Assembly: GCA_963796325.1 (NCBI GenBank)
Contig: CAWCLF010000003.1
Span: 372,001-436,000, forward strand
Reading direction: 5' to 3'
Length of the DNA stretch: 64,000 bases
Source: CAVYGN01 sp963796325
GTDB taxonomy: Bacteria > Spirochaetota > Brevinematia > Brevinematales > JAOACQ01
Positions within the stretch are counted from its first letter, which is position 1; each line of letters starts with the position of its first letter. The translations under genes were made by a program, and so were the position numbers. Shown here one piece after another: positions 17,705-25,525 of this stretch. The notes under the pieces were generated by a model, which saw nothing but the letters and a program-made list of their open reading frames with translations, did not search any database and was not told the origin of the DNA.

Positions 17705-19666
17705 ATGAGTTTATTATCTATTTTTCCTCTCTTAATGGCGGCGGTCTGCTTCTATACAGCTCTGTACCATTTATTCCTTTATTTGAAGCAGCGGCAGGAA
17801 ATGGCTAACCTTGCGTTCGCTTTTTTATCGATAATTGTCTGTATATACGCTGTATTCTGCTCGGGTCTCTATAATTCAAGTTCCATTGAACAGGGCATTT
17901 TTTGGCAGAGGCTCCAGCTTTCCATTACCAATTTCATCGGCATAAGCCTGGGCTGGTTTATTTATTATTTACTGGATAAAAGATTTAAAAAATATTTTAT
18001 TATTATGACAGGAATATACCTGGTTTTGTTCTTTTTGAGTTTTTTTATCAGGAACGACCTTACATTATCGATAAACAACCCGGCTATAAAGAATCTCTCT
18101 ATATTTAACTACAAATTTACATATTATGAGGCGACTCCGGGCATAATTTTTATTATCGAATTTTTAATTCAAATTTTAAGTTATTTCCTGTTTCTCTTTG
18201 TCCTGATAAAAATGAATAAATCGGCTTATAACAAATATACAAGGCCTATCATCGTCGCGCTGGTTGTTTTTTTCTTCTTTATTATGAACGATATCATGGT
18301 TTCAAGTAAAATATATGTTTTCATTTATACTGTCGAATATGCTTTCCTGATACTCATTATTTCTGTCGCCGTGTCGCTTCTTAATAAATTTGTCGACCTG
18401 AAGGAGTCGCTTGCATTGAGAGTTTATACGGACCCTTTGACCGGCCAGCCTAACCGTGAAAAACTTATAATAGATATCGAGAATGTTAACAATCCTCTTG
18501 TACTGCTGATAAATATCGATTCATTTAAAGAAATCAACGATTTTTACGGGAACAAAGCGGGGGATTATGTCCTTCTGGAAATGTCCGCACGGCTGAAAAT
18601 GCTGTCGTTCGGGTATGATTATCATATATATAAAATGCATGGGGATGAATTTGCCATACTGATGGATACGCCTCTTGACTCTACTTATTCCGGCAGGAAA
18701 TCGGTTGGATATATCGTTCAATACCTGTTTGAAATGATCAATGATAATGTTTTTAAATTTGAAAATTATGAAATAAATATCCGCGTTACTATCGGGGTCG
18801 CCGATTACAGCTGCATCGAAAAAGACTCTTCCAAGAATAAAATCATCAATAACGCGGATATGGTGCTCAAAGAGGCTAAAAAAATTAAAAAATCTTTCCT
18901 CGTTTACGACGAATCGATGGAGATCAACAAGGAATATGAAAATCATATCCTGTGGGCCGATAAATTGAAGAAAGCCTTAAAAGACGACCGTATTACAGTC
19001 TACTACCAGCCGATCATCAATAACAGGAATGGCAAGATCAATACGTATGAATGCCTTGTCAGGATGATCGATACCGACGGAAAAATAATCGGTCCGTACA
19101 GCTTTCTCGATATTTCACAGAAAATCAGGCTTTACAGCCAGATAACAAGCACCGTAATAAAAAAGGCTTTTACTATTTTCAAGGATGCCCCTGTAGAATT
19201 TTCAATCAATCTTACTGTAAAAGATATCTTGAGCCAGGATACAAGCCGTCTTATTAAGCACATGCTCGAACAGAATCCCGATATCGCCTCCCGCACTGTC
19301 TTCGAGATAACCGAATCGGAAGGGATCTTCAATTTTGATGTCATGATCGATTTTATCAGGGATGTTAAGGCTTTGGGATGTAAAATCGCTATTGACGATT
19401 TCGGAACCGGTTATTCGAATTTTGAATATATAGTCAAATTGAATGTCGATTATATCAAGATAGACGCTTCAATAATAAAGAATCTTGATAAAGACCGGAA
19501 TTCTTACATTATTGCGAAAATGATAGTAAACGCTGCAAAAGAGCTCGGCATCCTGACTATAGCGGAATTTGTCCATTCGAAAGAAGTGCAGGAAAAATGC
19601 CTTGAACTGGGCATCGATTTTTCACAGGGATTCTATTTCAGCGAGCCGAAAGAGTTTATTAAGTAG
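17705..19666 (+). CDS. 7TM-GGDEF-EAL protein, probable c-di-GMP phosphodiesterase
   Basis: A 653-residue inner-membrane protein. Residues 5-215 hold about seven membrane helices (a 7TM sensor region). The GGDEF domain (about 235-400) keeps INIDSFKEINDFYG but reads KMHGDEF at the signature, so cyclase activity is doubtful. The EAL domain (about 415-650) has YECLVRM in place of EALVR, FSINLT, IDDFGTGYSN, YIKIDASII and FSQGFYF, so most metal- and substrate-binding residues are kept. It most likely degrades c-di-GMP, perhaps gated by GTP binding to GGDEF. Its C-terminal half is closely similar to the protein at 55368-57398. Its start appears leaderless. Confidence 0.85.
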   Translation: MSLLSIFPLLMAAVCFYTALYHLFLYLKQRQEMANLAFAFLSIIVCIYAVFCSGLYNSSSIEQGIFWQRLQLSITNFIGISLGWFIYYLLDKRFKKYFIIMTGIYLVLFFLSFFIRNDLTLSINNPAIKNLSIFNYKFTYYEATPGIIFIIEFLIQILSYFLFLFVLIKMNKSAYNKYTRPIIVALVVFFFFIMNDIMVSSKIYVFIYTVEYAFLILIISVAVSLLNKFVDLKESLALRVYTDPLTGQPNREKLIIDIENVNNPLVLLINIDSFKEINDFYGNKAGDYVLLEMSARLKMLSFGYDYHIYKMHGDEFAILMDTPLDSTYSGRKSVGYIVQYLFEMINDNVFKFENYEINIRVTIGVADYSCIEKDSSKNKIINNADMVLKEAKKIKKSFLVYDESMEINKEYENHILWADKLKKALKDDRITVYYQPIINNRNGKINTYECLVRMIDTDGKIIGPYSFLDISQKIRLYSQITSTVIKKAFTIFKDAPVEFSINLTVKDILSQDTSRLIKHMLEQNPDIASRTVFEITESEGIFNFDVMIDFIRDVKALGCKIAIDDFGTGYSNFEYIVKLNVDYIKIDASIIKNLDKDRNSYIIAKMIVNAAKELGILTIAEFVHSKEVQEKCLELGIDFSQGFYFSEPKEFIK

Positions 19667-19716
19667 AAAAATTTTATCACCCTTTCCGGAGGGTTGAAGT
19701 AGGATTTCAATTCGGC

Positions 19717-19818
19717 TTGAACCTGCCGACATTATTCGTGTTTCTTGGGTTTGCCTTCTGGGCAATATTTATGGGGTTGGTTACAAAAGATAAAGAGGGA
19801 GCGAATAAAGGAAATTAA
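19717..19818 (+). CDS. Possible small single-helix membrane protein
   Basis: A 33-codon frame from a TTG encodes a hydrophobic segment (LPTLFVFLGFAFWAIFMGL) followed by a charged tail with KDKEGANKGN. Its stop codon TAA directly abuts the ATG of the J-domain gene, which suggests coupling. No clear ribosome-binding site precedes the TTG, so it may also be the remnant of a longer gene. I do not recognise it. Confidence 0.3.
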   Translation: MNLPTLFVFLGFAFWAIFMGLVTKDKEGANKGN

Positions 19819-20358
19819 ATGCTCATTGAAGACTGTTTGAAATTATTCAACCTCAAGCCTGGAGCGGATTTGAACGATGTAAAAAAAGCGCATAGACTGC
19901 TTGCAAAAGAAAATCACCCCGACAGATTTCCAAATGCCGATTCGAAAAAGAAACATGAAGCCGCTATGATTAAAATAGACGAGGCATATGAGATAATAAT
20001 TACTCATTTCAGGGAAATAAAGAGCAGACAGGGAATAAAAAGAACGAATTCGGATAAGAATGAAATTGAAAACGATTATGCTGTCTATAGAAAAGGCGTC
20101 GATTATTATTATCAATACTGCGGCGACGGCATAAAAAAAAAGAATATATTCAATGTTGATTATAAATCTTTTGAATTTGATATGGAACTATTAGACAAAA
20201 AATACGATCTTCTGATGAATGCAAAATCCTGTTTTGAAAGAGTTCTGACTGACTATCCTGTCAGCGACTGGTATTACGATTCTGAGGAAAGATTAAAAAA
20301 GGTTAACAGGATAATTGAAAATATAAATAAAGCCAGGAATTTACATAACAAAGCATAG
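19819..20358 (+). CDS. J-domain protein (paralogue 1)
   Basis: A 179-residue soluble protein with an N-terminal J domain (residues 3-62) containing HPD at 33-35, which activates the ATPase of a DnaK-type chaperone. It lacks the G/F, zinc and client-binding domains of DnaJ. The C-terminal 100 residues are helical and end in a segment FERVLTDYPVSDWYYDSEER that is shared with the paralogue at 21673-22245 and looks like one TPR-like unit. It lies in an AT-rich accessory stretch. The client is unknown. Confidence 0.75.
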   Translation: MLIEDCLKLFNLKPGADLNDVKKAHRLLAKENHPDRFPNADSKKKHEAAMIKIDEAYEIIITHFREIKSRQGIKRTNSDKNEIENDYAVYRKGVDYYYQYCGDGIKKKNIFNVDYKSFEFDMELLDKKYDLLMNAKSCFERVLTDYPVSDWYYDSEERLKKVNRIIENINKARNLHNKA

Positions 20359-20570
20359 TTACGGATATATCGGAGCAAATGATGGAAATTGTCCGCCGGC
20401 GGTAGCGGGCGGTTTGTCCGAGAGACTTTTTGCCGTTAACTATTATATATCTTTTTATTTTTTAAGATTTAATTATAATAATCTTAGCAAAAAGTCATGA
20501 GTTCCGCCCGCAGCCTTTTTGAGCTGATGCGGCTCAAGATTCCGAATAAAGGCGGGACGGTTTTCTTTCG

Positions 20571-20606
20571 GTTCACTTTCTTTTGACGTTGCAAAAGAAA
20601 GTGAAC
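20571..20606. repeat. 15-bp perfect inverted repeat before the ICMT-like gene
   Basis: GTTCACTTTCTTTTG (20571-20585) is repeated as its exact reverse complement at 20592-20606 with a 6-nt loop. The hairpin ends directly before the ribosome-binding site AAAGGA of the next gene. It resembles a palindromic element that I recall from intergenic regions of other bacteria, so it may be a dispersed repeat. Confidence 0.75.
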
Positions 20607-20616
20607 AAAGGAATAT

Positions 20617-21102
20617 ATGACGGCTTTCAAGCGTATATTCGGCTCTGGCCCGTTGTTCGTATCGGCATGTTTGGTATTGCTCTTCATAGCCTGGTATTTG
20701 AAAGATTTGATTCATACCCCTCAAATAGTTAATGACCATCAAATTATCAGATTATCTGTTTTTGCTCTATTAACTATCCTGACGGCTGCAATCGGCATAT
20801 GGAGTTTTATATCGTTAAGACCGGAATCAAGGGGAAGAACATTAATCACCACGGGAGCTTTCAAATATTTCCGTCATCCCCTATATGCCGCATTTATTAC
20901 TTTTTTTTCTTTCGGCCTGGCTGTTTTTTTGAATAACTGGATATTTATCATATGGGCCGCCCTTTTACAGCCAATAGGGCATTTGATGGTTGCCGGGGAA
21001 GAGAAAATGCTCAAAAGTATTTTTCCCGGAGATTATGAAAAATACTGTAATCAAACGGGAAGATTTTTCCCCAGACTGTTTACAATAAAATCTCTGAAAT
21101 AA
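20617..21102 (+). CDS. Isoprenylcysteine carboxyl methyltransferase (ICMT)-like membrane protein
   Basis: A 161-residue protein with about four membrane helices and the family's C-terminal motifs: LITTGAFKYFRHPLYAAFI (the RHP-Y signature) and GEEKMLKSIFPGDYEKYC. ICMT/PEMT-type enzymes use S-adenosylmethionine to methylate lipids or membrane-associated substrates; bacterial members are mostly uncharacterised. It is followed 12 bp later by a GNAT gene. A 15-bp hairpin lies just ahead of its ribosome-binding site. Confidence 0.8.
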   Translation: MTAFKRIFGSGPLFVSACLVLLFIAWYLKDLIHTPQIVNDHQIIRLSVFALLTILTAAIGIWSFISLRPESRGRTLITTGAFKYFRHPLYAAFITFFSFGLAVFLNNWIFIIWAALLQPIGHLMVAGEEKMLKSIFPGDYEKYCNQTGRFFPRLFTIKSLK

Positions 21103-21114
21103 CCGGGATAGCGT

Positions 21115-21534
21115 ATGAAAATAAGATTGTATGATAATGCTTCGGATCGAGATGCCGTTATCGATTTATGGAAGACGGTTTTTAAATATGATTCGCCGCA
21201 CAACGACCCGTCTGTTTCGATAAACAGGAAAATTGAGCACCAGGATAATTTATTCTTTGTAGCGGAAACTCCCGATAAAAAAATTGCAGGCACTGTAATG
21301 GCCGGATATGACGGGCACAGGGGATGGATATATTCCCTGGCAGTCGGTCAAAAATACAGGAGAAGCGGCATCGGGACTTTATTGCTGAAACGGGCAGAAA
21401 ATGAATTATTGAAATTGAACTGCCCGAAAGTCAATTTGCAGGTGCTGTTTTCCAATCAGGAGGTAGTCGACTTTTATAAAAAAAACGGATACAGCCTTGA
21501 GGAAAGGATCAGTATGGGGAAGAAACTCTATTAG
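21115..21534 (+). CDS. GNAT N-acetyltransferase (YpeA-like)
   Basis: A 139-residue single-domain GNAT. The acetyl-CoA-binding motif A is VGQKYRRSGIGTLLLKRAE, and the C-terminal motif B includes NQEVVDFYKKNGYSLEER. Length and pattern resemble YpeA-type enzymes. The acceptor is unknown. It sits 12 bp after the ICMT-like gene, so the two are probably co-expressed. Confidence 0.82.
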   Translation: MKIRLYDNASDRDAVIDLWKTVFKYDSPHNDPSVSINRKIEHQDNLFFVAETPDKKIAGTVMAGYDGHRGWIYSLAVGQKYRRSGIGTLLLKRAENELLKLNCPKVNLQVLFSNQEVVDFYKKNGYSLEERISMGKKLY

Positions 21535-21563
21535 TTATTGAACAAATGGATAGGGGATTTATT

Positions 21564-21652
21564 ATGAACACGGAAATCCATTATTTTTCAGGCACGGGGG
21601 TATCCCAGGTAAGATTGAAGCGAAAGTGATTCCTGATGCAGCGGTTAGTTAA
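21564..21652 (+). pseudogene. Fragment of an EFR1-type flavodoxin gene
   Basis: An ATG opens the frame MNTEIHYFSGTG, the typical FMN-loop start of flavodoxin-like EFR1 proteins (usually IYYFSGTGNSL). After a few codons the frame diverges; in a shifted frame GKIEAKVIPDAAVS follows and then TAA. The iron-sulphur domain and the rest of the flavodoxin are missing. It appears to be a short remnant left by deletion. Confidence 0.45.
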
Positions 21653-21672
21653 TTTTAAGGCAATGATTAAAT

Positions 21673-22245
21673 ATGATGGAAAAATATTTGAAAATCCTCG
21701 GGCTCAATTCAAATGCGGCATTAAATGATGTCAAAAAAGCTTATAGGAACCTCGCTAAAAAAAATCATCCCGACAGGTTTGTAAATGCCGGACAGAAGAA
21801 AAAGCAGGAAGAAATAATGATTAAAATAAATGAAGCGTATAACAGGATAATCGAATATTTAAAAAACAATAAAAACAGTTTGATAGGCAGACCGGAAACG
21901 GATGTTAATTCGATAATTGAAACGGATTACAGCCTTTATAAAAAGGGTCTTGAATATTATGAAAAATGCTACGAAGGCATTTCTAAAATGGTAAAACATG
22001 ATTTGAAGGACAGGGAAGAAAATCTTAAAAAGGCCGGATTTTCTTTTACAAAAGTTATAAAGGAATATCCCGACAGCGACTGGGCTTTCGATTCGGAGGA
22101 AAAATTGAAAAAAATTGAAAAGCTGATAAACAGCCTTGAAGAACAAAAGAATTATAATAAGGGGACTCAATGGACACCCAAAGGGACGCCCAAAAAAGAC
22201 CCCGGATTTTATTCAGGTAAATTTAAAAACATGTTTCAAAAATAA
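21673..22245 (+). CDS. J-domain protein (paralogue 2)
   Basis: A 190-residue protein of the same build as the one at 19819-20358. The J domain covers residues 3-62 with HPD at 32-34, followed by a helical region and FTKVIKEYPDSDWAFDSEEK, then a basic low-complexity tail with TPKGTPKKDPG. The two proteins share about half of their aligned residues by eye and are separated by 1.3 kb, so a local duplication is likely. The tail is absent from paralogue 1. The ribosome-binding site is weak. Confidence 0.75.
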   Translation: MMEKYLKILGLNSNAALNDVKKAYRNLAKKNHPDRFVNAGQKKKQEEIMIKINEAYNRIIEYLKNNKNSLIGRPETDVNSIIETDYSLYKKGLEYYEKCYEGISKMVKHDLKDREENLKKAGFSFTKVIKEYPDSDWAFDSEEKLKKIEKLINSLEEQKNYNKGTQWTPKGTPKKDPGFYSGKFKNMFQK

Positions 22246-22302
22246 AAATTCTAAAGATGGAGGAAACCAATCACTGCTGTCGAAAAATGAATGGAACAAA
22301 TT

Positions 22303-22818
22303 ATGAATTTAAAACTGGTTTATCCGACTTTGGAAATGGAGCCGTTGTATTTTGACTACATCGATGAATGGAAAAAATCCGGGGAAACGATAGTTCCCGG
22401 TTTTGCCGATCCGTCGAATAAAGATTATAAAACATGGCTGTATCATGTTTTATCGATGCAAAAAAAAGAAACCTGCCCGTCCGATTCAGTCCCGGCCGAC
22501 TCGTATTTTATGGTAAACGAATCATGGAAAATAATAGGTTCCGTACAGATACGGCATATGCTCAATGATTATCTTTTCAACTATGGAGGAAATATAGGTT
22601 ACGGGATCCGCCCTTCGGAACGCAGAAAGGGGTTTGAAAATGTTATCCTGGACCTGGCTCTAAAAAAGTGCATTGACTTGAACATAAGAAAAGTCCTTAT
22701 TACATGCGATAAAGACAATATAGCTTCCGCTAAAACCATTATTGCCAACGGCGGTATACTTGAAAATGAAGTGCCTCTGGGGGGGGAAATAAAACAAAGA
22801 TACTGGATCAGTCTTTAA
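22303..22818 (+). CDS. GNAT acetyltransferase
   Basis: A 171-residue GNAT-type protein. The acetyl-CoA-binding region reads IGYGIRPSERRKGFENVIL, followed by RKVLITCDKDNIASAKTIIA and GGILENEV, the pattern of enzymes annotated as acetyltransferases acting on small molecules. I chose the second ATG (GGA upstream); a start four codons earlier is possible. The substrate is unknown. Confidence 0.78.
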   Translation: MNLKLVYPTLEMEPLYFDYIDEWKKSGETIVPGFADPSNKDYKTWLYHVLSMQKKETCPSDSVPADSYFMVNESWKIIGSVQIRHMLNDYLFNYGGNIGYGIRPSERRKGFENVILDLALKKCIDLNIRKVLITCDKDNIASAKTIIANGGILENEVPLGGEIKQRYWISL

Positions 22819-22912
22819 TTGGAGCACCGTTTATAATGAAAATTCAATTGACTTATACCTGAAAAAGGGGATAAGATATTGATAGGAAAAACCGGTAAAG
22901 AGGGGGTTTAAC

Positions 22913-23146
22913 ATGGTTTTATTCGAAGAAAATAATAAAATATTCGATAACGATGCTTTCGATTTTAAATTTTATTCTGATAAAGAAAGTAAAGTTATAG
23001 GTATAATGTGCAAAGATGAGAAAATTTTATCGAAAGGTTCGTTTACCTTGAATATTTCCTCTCCTGTTTTAAATGAATCCGACCGGAAACCGCAATTCGA
23101 AGTATTTGAAAAGGAATTACTTGATAAATACAGGCAAAAAACATAA
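22913..23146 (+). CDS. Small hypothetical protein
   Basis: A 77-residue soluble protein with no family that I recognise, beginning MVLFEENNKIFDNDAFDFKF. It is acidic at the start, with predicted beta strands in the middle (GIMCKDEKILSKGSFTLNI) and a charged helix at the end. AGGGGG lies about 6 nt before the ATG, which supports translation. It has no evident partner. Confidence 0.5.
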   Translation: MVLFEENNKIFDNDAFDFKFYSDKESKVIGIMCKDEKILSKGSFTLNISSPVLNESDRKPQFEVFEKELLDKYRQKT

Positions 23147-23270
23147 TCGAATTCAACAGGGTTCAGAAAGCGTAACCGAGCCTGATCCCATATTAAAATC
23201 CGCCGAAAAAACTTGTCGGACTTGCATTCAAATGATCAAAAGAATTCATTTCTGATATATTATAATTGAT

Positions 23271-23303
23271 AAAAAAAAGCCGAAAATATATTAAGGGCTT
23301 TTT
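23271..23303 (+). terminator. Possible rho-independent terminator
   Basis: AAAAAGCC (23274-23281) pairs with GGCTTTTT (23296-23303) across a 14-nt loop, ending in a T run. A-run and T-run flank both sides, so it could work in either direction. It would separate the 77-residue gene from the TetR fragment. Confidence 0.4.
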
Positions 23304-23345
23304 ATAATTCCTTATAGGTAAAAGAATCGGTAACTCTCTTGCTTG

Positions 23346-23361
23346 TGGCATAGATTTTGCA
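23346..23361 (+). promoter_or_regulatory. Sigma54-like promoter element
   Basis: TGGCATAGATTTTGCA has the invariant GG (23347-23348) and GC (23359-23360) at the exact 10-nt spacing of a -24/-12 sigma54 promoter and matches most of the TGGCAC-N5-TTGCA consensus. It lies 22 bp before the start codon of the TetR-like fragment. Confidence 0.4.
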
Positions 23362-23383
23362 TTATACTGGCAAGGAAGGGACT

Positions 23384-23596
23384 ATGAATGATAAAAAACT
23401 GAACAGGAAAATGGAAGAAAAGATCTACAGGACGGCATTGAGCTTATTGGCAAGAAAGGGATTCGACGGCAATTCGGTAGTTGAGATAGCCCGTAAAACA
23501 AAAATCGATGAAGCTCTGGTCAGCTCTTATTTCGAGGATCATGAACAATTAATTTCCGATCTGTATATCAGGGTCATGGGAACGATTTGCATATAA
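23384..23596 (+). pseudogene. TetR-type DNA-binding domain without effector domain
   Basis: A 70-residue frame from an ATG with GGAAGGG upstream. It contains a TetR N-terminal helix-turn-helix: KIYRTALSLLARKGFDGNSV, then EIARKTKIDEALVSSYFEDH. It stops soon after, where normal TetR proteins continue for another 120-150 residues of ligand-binding and dimerisation domain. It is probably a remnant, although a stand-alone DNA-binding protein cannot be excluded. Confidence 0.6.
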
Positions 23597-23704
23597 GGCC
23601 ATCTTTAGGCAGCTTCATATCCGGAATATTTTCACTCCTGCCGCAAAAACGCATCCAGTCTTTTCATAATAAAATTTTCTTGATTAAATTGAAATACCGG
23701 GGTA

Positions 23705-23733
23705 TTGACAAATCAAATATTATATAATATCAT
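23705..23733 (+). promoter_or_regulatory. Promoter of the ribbon-helix-helix operon
   Basis: A perfect TTGACA (23705-23710) is followed after 17 bp by TATCAT (23728-23733). The -10 box is flanked by two identical 14-bp palindromes, so a protein bound there would block it. Confidence 0.6.
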
Positions 23734-23770
23734 ATTATATAATATAATGTGATATGATATTATATGATAT
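23717..23770. promoter_or_regulatory. Three copies of a 14-bp palindromic operator
   Basis: The perfect palindrome ATATTATATAATAT occurs at 23717-23730 and 23732-23745; a third copy with one mismatch (ATATTATATGATAT) lies at 23757-23770. They cover the -10 box and the leader of the small gene that starts at 23782. In AT-rich DNA such palindromes can arise by chance, but two perfect copies plus a near copy in 54 bp is suggestive. Confidence 0.55.
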
Positions 23771-23781
23771 AGAGAGTGAAG

Positions 23782-23949
23782 ATGGCTGTAGGTAAATCGG
23801 GAACTTTGTTGGCAAGCGTACCTCCGGACCTGAAGGAAAAATTTTATAAAGCGCTCTCTGAAAATGGAAAAAATTTCAGGTCATGGCTTCTGGATGAAAT
23901 GGAAAAGTTTGTTAAAGCCAACGATAAAAGGAAAAGGCGGCAAAAATGA
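23782..23949 (+). CDS. Small ribbon-helix-helix-like protein
   Basis: A 55-residue basic protein starting MAVGKSGTLLASVPPDLKEK and continuing with FYKALSENGKNFRSWLLDEM. A short strand, then a helix, turn and second helix are the pattern of CopG/Arc-type ribbon-helix-helix regulators, which bind tandem palindromes as dimers. GAGAGTGAAG precedes the ATG. It sits directly behind three palindromes that overlap its promoter, so autoregulation is the likely mode. A second small gene follows after 49 bp. Confidence 0.55.
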   Translation: MAVGKSGTLLASVPPDLKEKFYKALSENGKNFRSWLLDEMEKFVKANDKRKRRQK

Positions 23950-23998
23950 GCTCACAGCCTTACTTAGACAGCATAATAATAAATCCGGGAGGGGTAAG

Positions 23999-24238
23999 AT
24001 GGATTTCACTATAATCGATGGAATTGAAATTGATGAACAGACAAGGAAGGAACTTCTAGGGAAGTTTTACAAAGTAATCCCGCGCGATTCAATATTTCTT
24101 GCCAGGGATATCCTGGCGCAGGGATTGCCTGTTCAGCAATGCGCCTCGCTGACGGGCGTAAAAGAATCGGATTGTAAAAAACTGATCCAGGCCTGGCAGG
24201 AGTTTCTTTTGGAAGAGATCAGCAGGGTAACGGCATAA
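23999..24238 (+). CDS. Small hypothetical protein, partner of the ribbon-helix-helix gene
   Basis: A 79-residue protein starting MDFTIIDGIEIDEQTRKELL; the ATG has GGGAGGGG about 4 nt upstream and is preferred to a start 45 codons earlier that overlaps the upstream gene. The central part (LARDILAQGLPVQQCASLTG, then VKESDCKKLIQAW) could be a helix-turn-helix. It is probably co-transcribed with the 55-residue regulator. The pair recalls toxin-antitoxin or plasmid-maintenance operons in size and order, but the protein resembles no toxin family that I know. Confidence 0.5.
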   Translation: MDFTIIDGIEIDEQTRKELLGKFYKVIPRDSIFLARDILAQGLPVQQCASLTGVKESDCKKLIQAWQEFLLEEISRVTA

Positions 24239-24382
24239 ACTCTATCCGCCGGTAGATTGAACGGCAGGTTAAAATGCCGATCGAAGATAGAATTATTGCA
24301 AACAAATCAGGGGATAGTCTGGCGCAATACGCCGGCTATATTGTTACCGCAAGAAAATAATAAATTGTCGGGGTGGTTATTA

Positions 24383-24802
24383 ATGATCGAAAATAATTAC
24401 ATAATAAAAGAAAAAATTCCATCGGTAAACGATTTTAATAATTTGAGAGAGCTGGTCGGATGGGGGAAAGTCGATGAGAAATTGTCGGAAAAAGGCTTGA
24501 AAAATAGTCTATATTCTTTATGCCTGTATATTAATAATGAAATTATCGGAATATGCAGACTGGTCGGTGACGGGTATCTAAAGGTTTATGTTGAAGAATT
24601 GATTATACATCCGGAATATCAAAAAAAAGGGTTTGGCACCTTGATAATGAATAAAATAGTGGATTACATAGATAAAAATTATAAAAAAGGTTGCAGTATC
24701 GGTTTGTTTGCAGCGAAAGGCTTAGAAAAATTTTATAATAGATTTAATTTTATCAAAAGAAAAGATGATGCGCCGGGCATGCAATATATAATAAAATCTT
24801 AA
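24383..24802 (+). CDS. GNAT N-acetyltransferase
   Basis: A 139-residue single-domain GNAT with EELIIHPEYQKKGFGTLIMN as the acetyl-CoA-binding motif and GLEKFYNRFNFIKRKDDAPG near the end. Its composition is markedly AT-rich and lysine/asparagine-rich. The ATG at 24383 has GGGGTGG upstream; an open frame extends 42 codons further but without family similarity. The acceptor is unknown. It is the third GNAT gene in 4 kb. Confidence 0.8.
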   Translation: MIENNYIIKEKIPSVNDFNNLRELVGWGKVDEKLSEKGLKNSLYSLCLYINNEIIGICRLVGDGYLKVYVEELIIHPEYQKKGFGTLIMNKIVDYIDKNYKKGCSIGLFAAKGLEKFYNRFNFIKRKDDAPGMQYIIKS

Positions 24803-24959
24803 TCAGCCGATGCTTACAAGCGGAAAGTCATATCCGGCATGCAGATCAGATGATAAAAGCCATACTTTCCATCGACGGTCAAGACTTTTCAATACCCCGC
24901 CCTCGTGTAAAACATCTGGCAGGCGTCTGCCACCAAAGTAAAATGAATATATGTACCTA

Positions 24960-25523
24960 TTAGCCGATAAGGCTCAAAACAAGGTTTTTAAGTTTTCCGT
25001 AAGTCTCTTCAAGGTCGTCGTTCGTAATACAGTATTGATACCTGGGGGCGTACTTCATTTCCTGTGCAGCTGTTTTCATGCGCAGCCTGATGGTTTCTTT
25101 ATCGTCGGTGTGTCTCTCGCCGATCCTTTTTTTAAGTTCCCCGATCGAAGGGGGAAGAATGAAAATGAGGATGCTTTGCGGCAGGCATTCCCTGATATGC
25201 ATTCCTCCCTGGACATCGACGTCTAGGAGGCAGTTAGAACCTGAATCAAGGATGCGGCCGATCTCGGTTTTCAGAGTGCCGTAATATTTGCCGTAGACTT
25301 CGGCCCATTCGACAAATTCGTTATTCCCTATCTTTTCCCTGAATTCCTCTTCGGAAAGGAAATAGTAATCAACCCCGTTTTGCTCGTCAGGCCGGGGTTT
25401 TCTCGTGGTTGCCGAGATTGAAAACCTGAGCCTGTCCGGAAGTTCGGCGAGCAGGCGTTTATAGAGACGGGTTTTGCCGACGCCGGACGGACCGGAAATC
25501 ACTATTATCCTTCCCGTTTTCAT
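24960..25523 (-). CDS. gmk: Guanylate kinase
   Basis: A 187-residue enzyme with the P-loop SGPSGVGKTRLYKRLLAE, the GMP-binding region SATTRKPRPDEQNGVDYYF, and FVEWAEVYGKYYGT. It converts GMP and ATP to GDP and ADP in the cytoplasm. It is the last gene of the rpmF-plsX-fabG-fabF-rnc-yicC-gmk run, 2 bp after yicC, and yicC-gmk is a widely conserved pair. Confidence 0.95.
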   Translation of the reverse strand: MKTGRIIVISGPSGVGKTRLYKRLLAELPDRLRFSISATTRKPRPDEQNGVDYYFLSEEEFREKIGNNEFVEWAEVYGKYYGTLKTEIGRILDSGSNCLLDVDVQGGMHIRECLPQSILIFILPPSIGELKKRIGERHTDDKETIRLRMKTAAQEMKYAPRYQYCITNDDLEETYGKLKNLVLSLIG

Positions 25524-25525
25524 AA

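Noticed and set aside
24274..24360. A 28-codon frame before the third GNAT gene
   Set aside because: It has a weak AGG upstream but is too short and without similarity; it may be part of a decayed longer gene.
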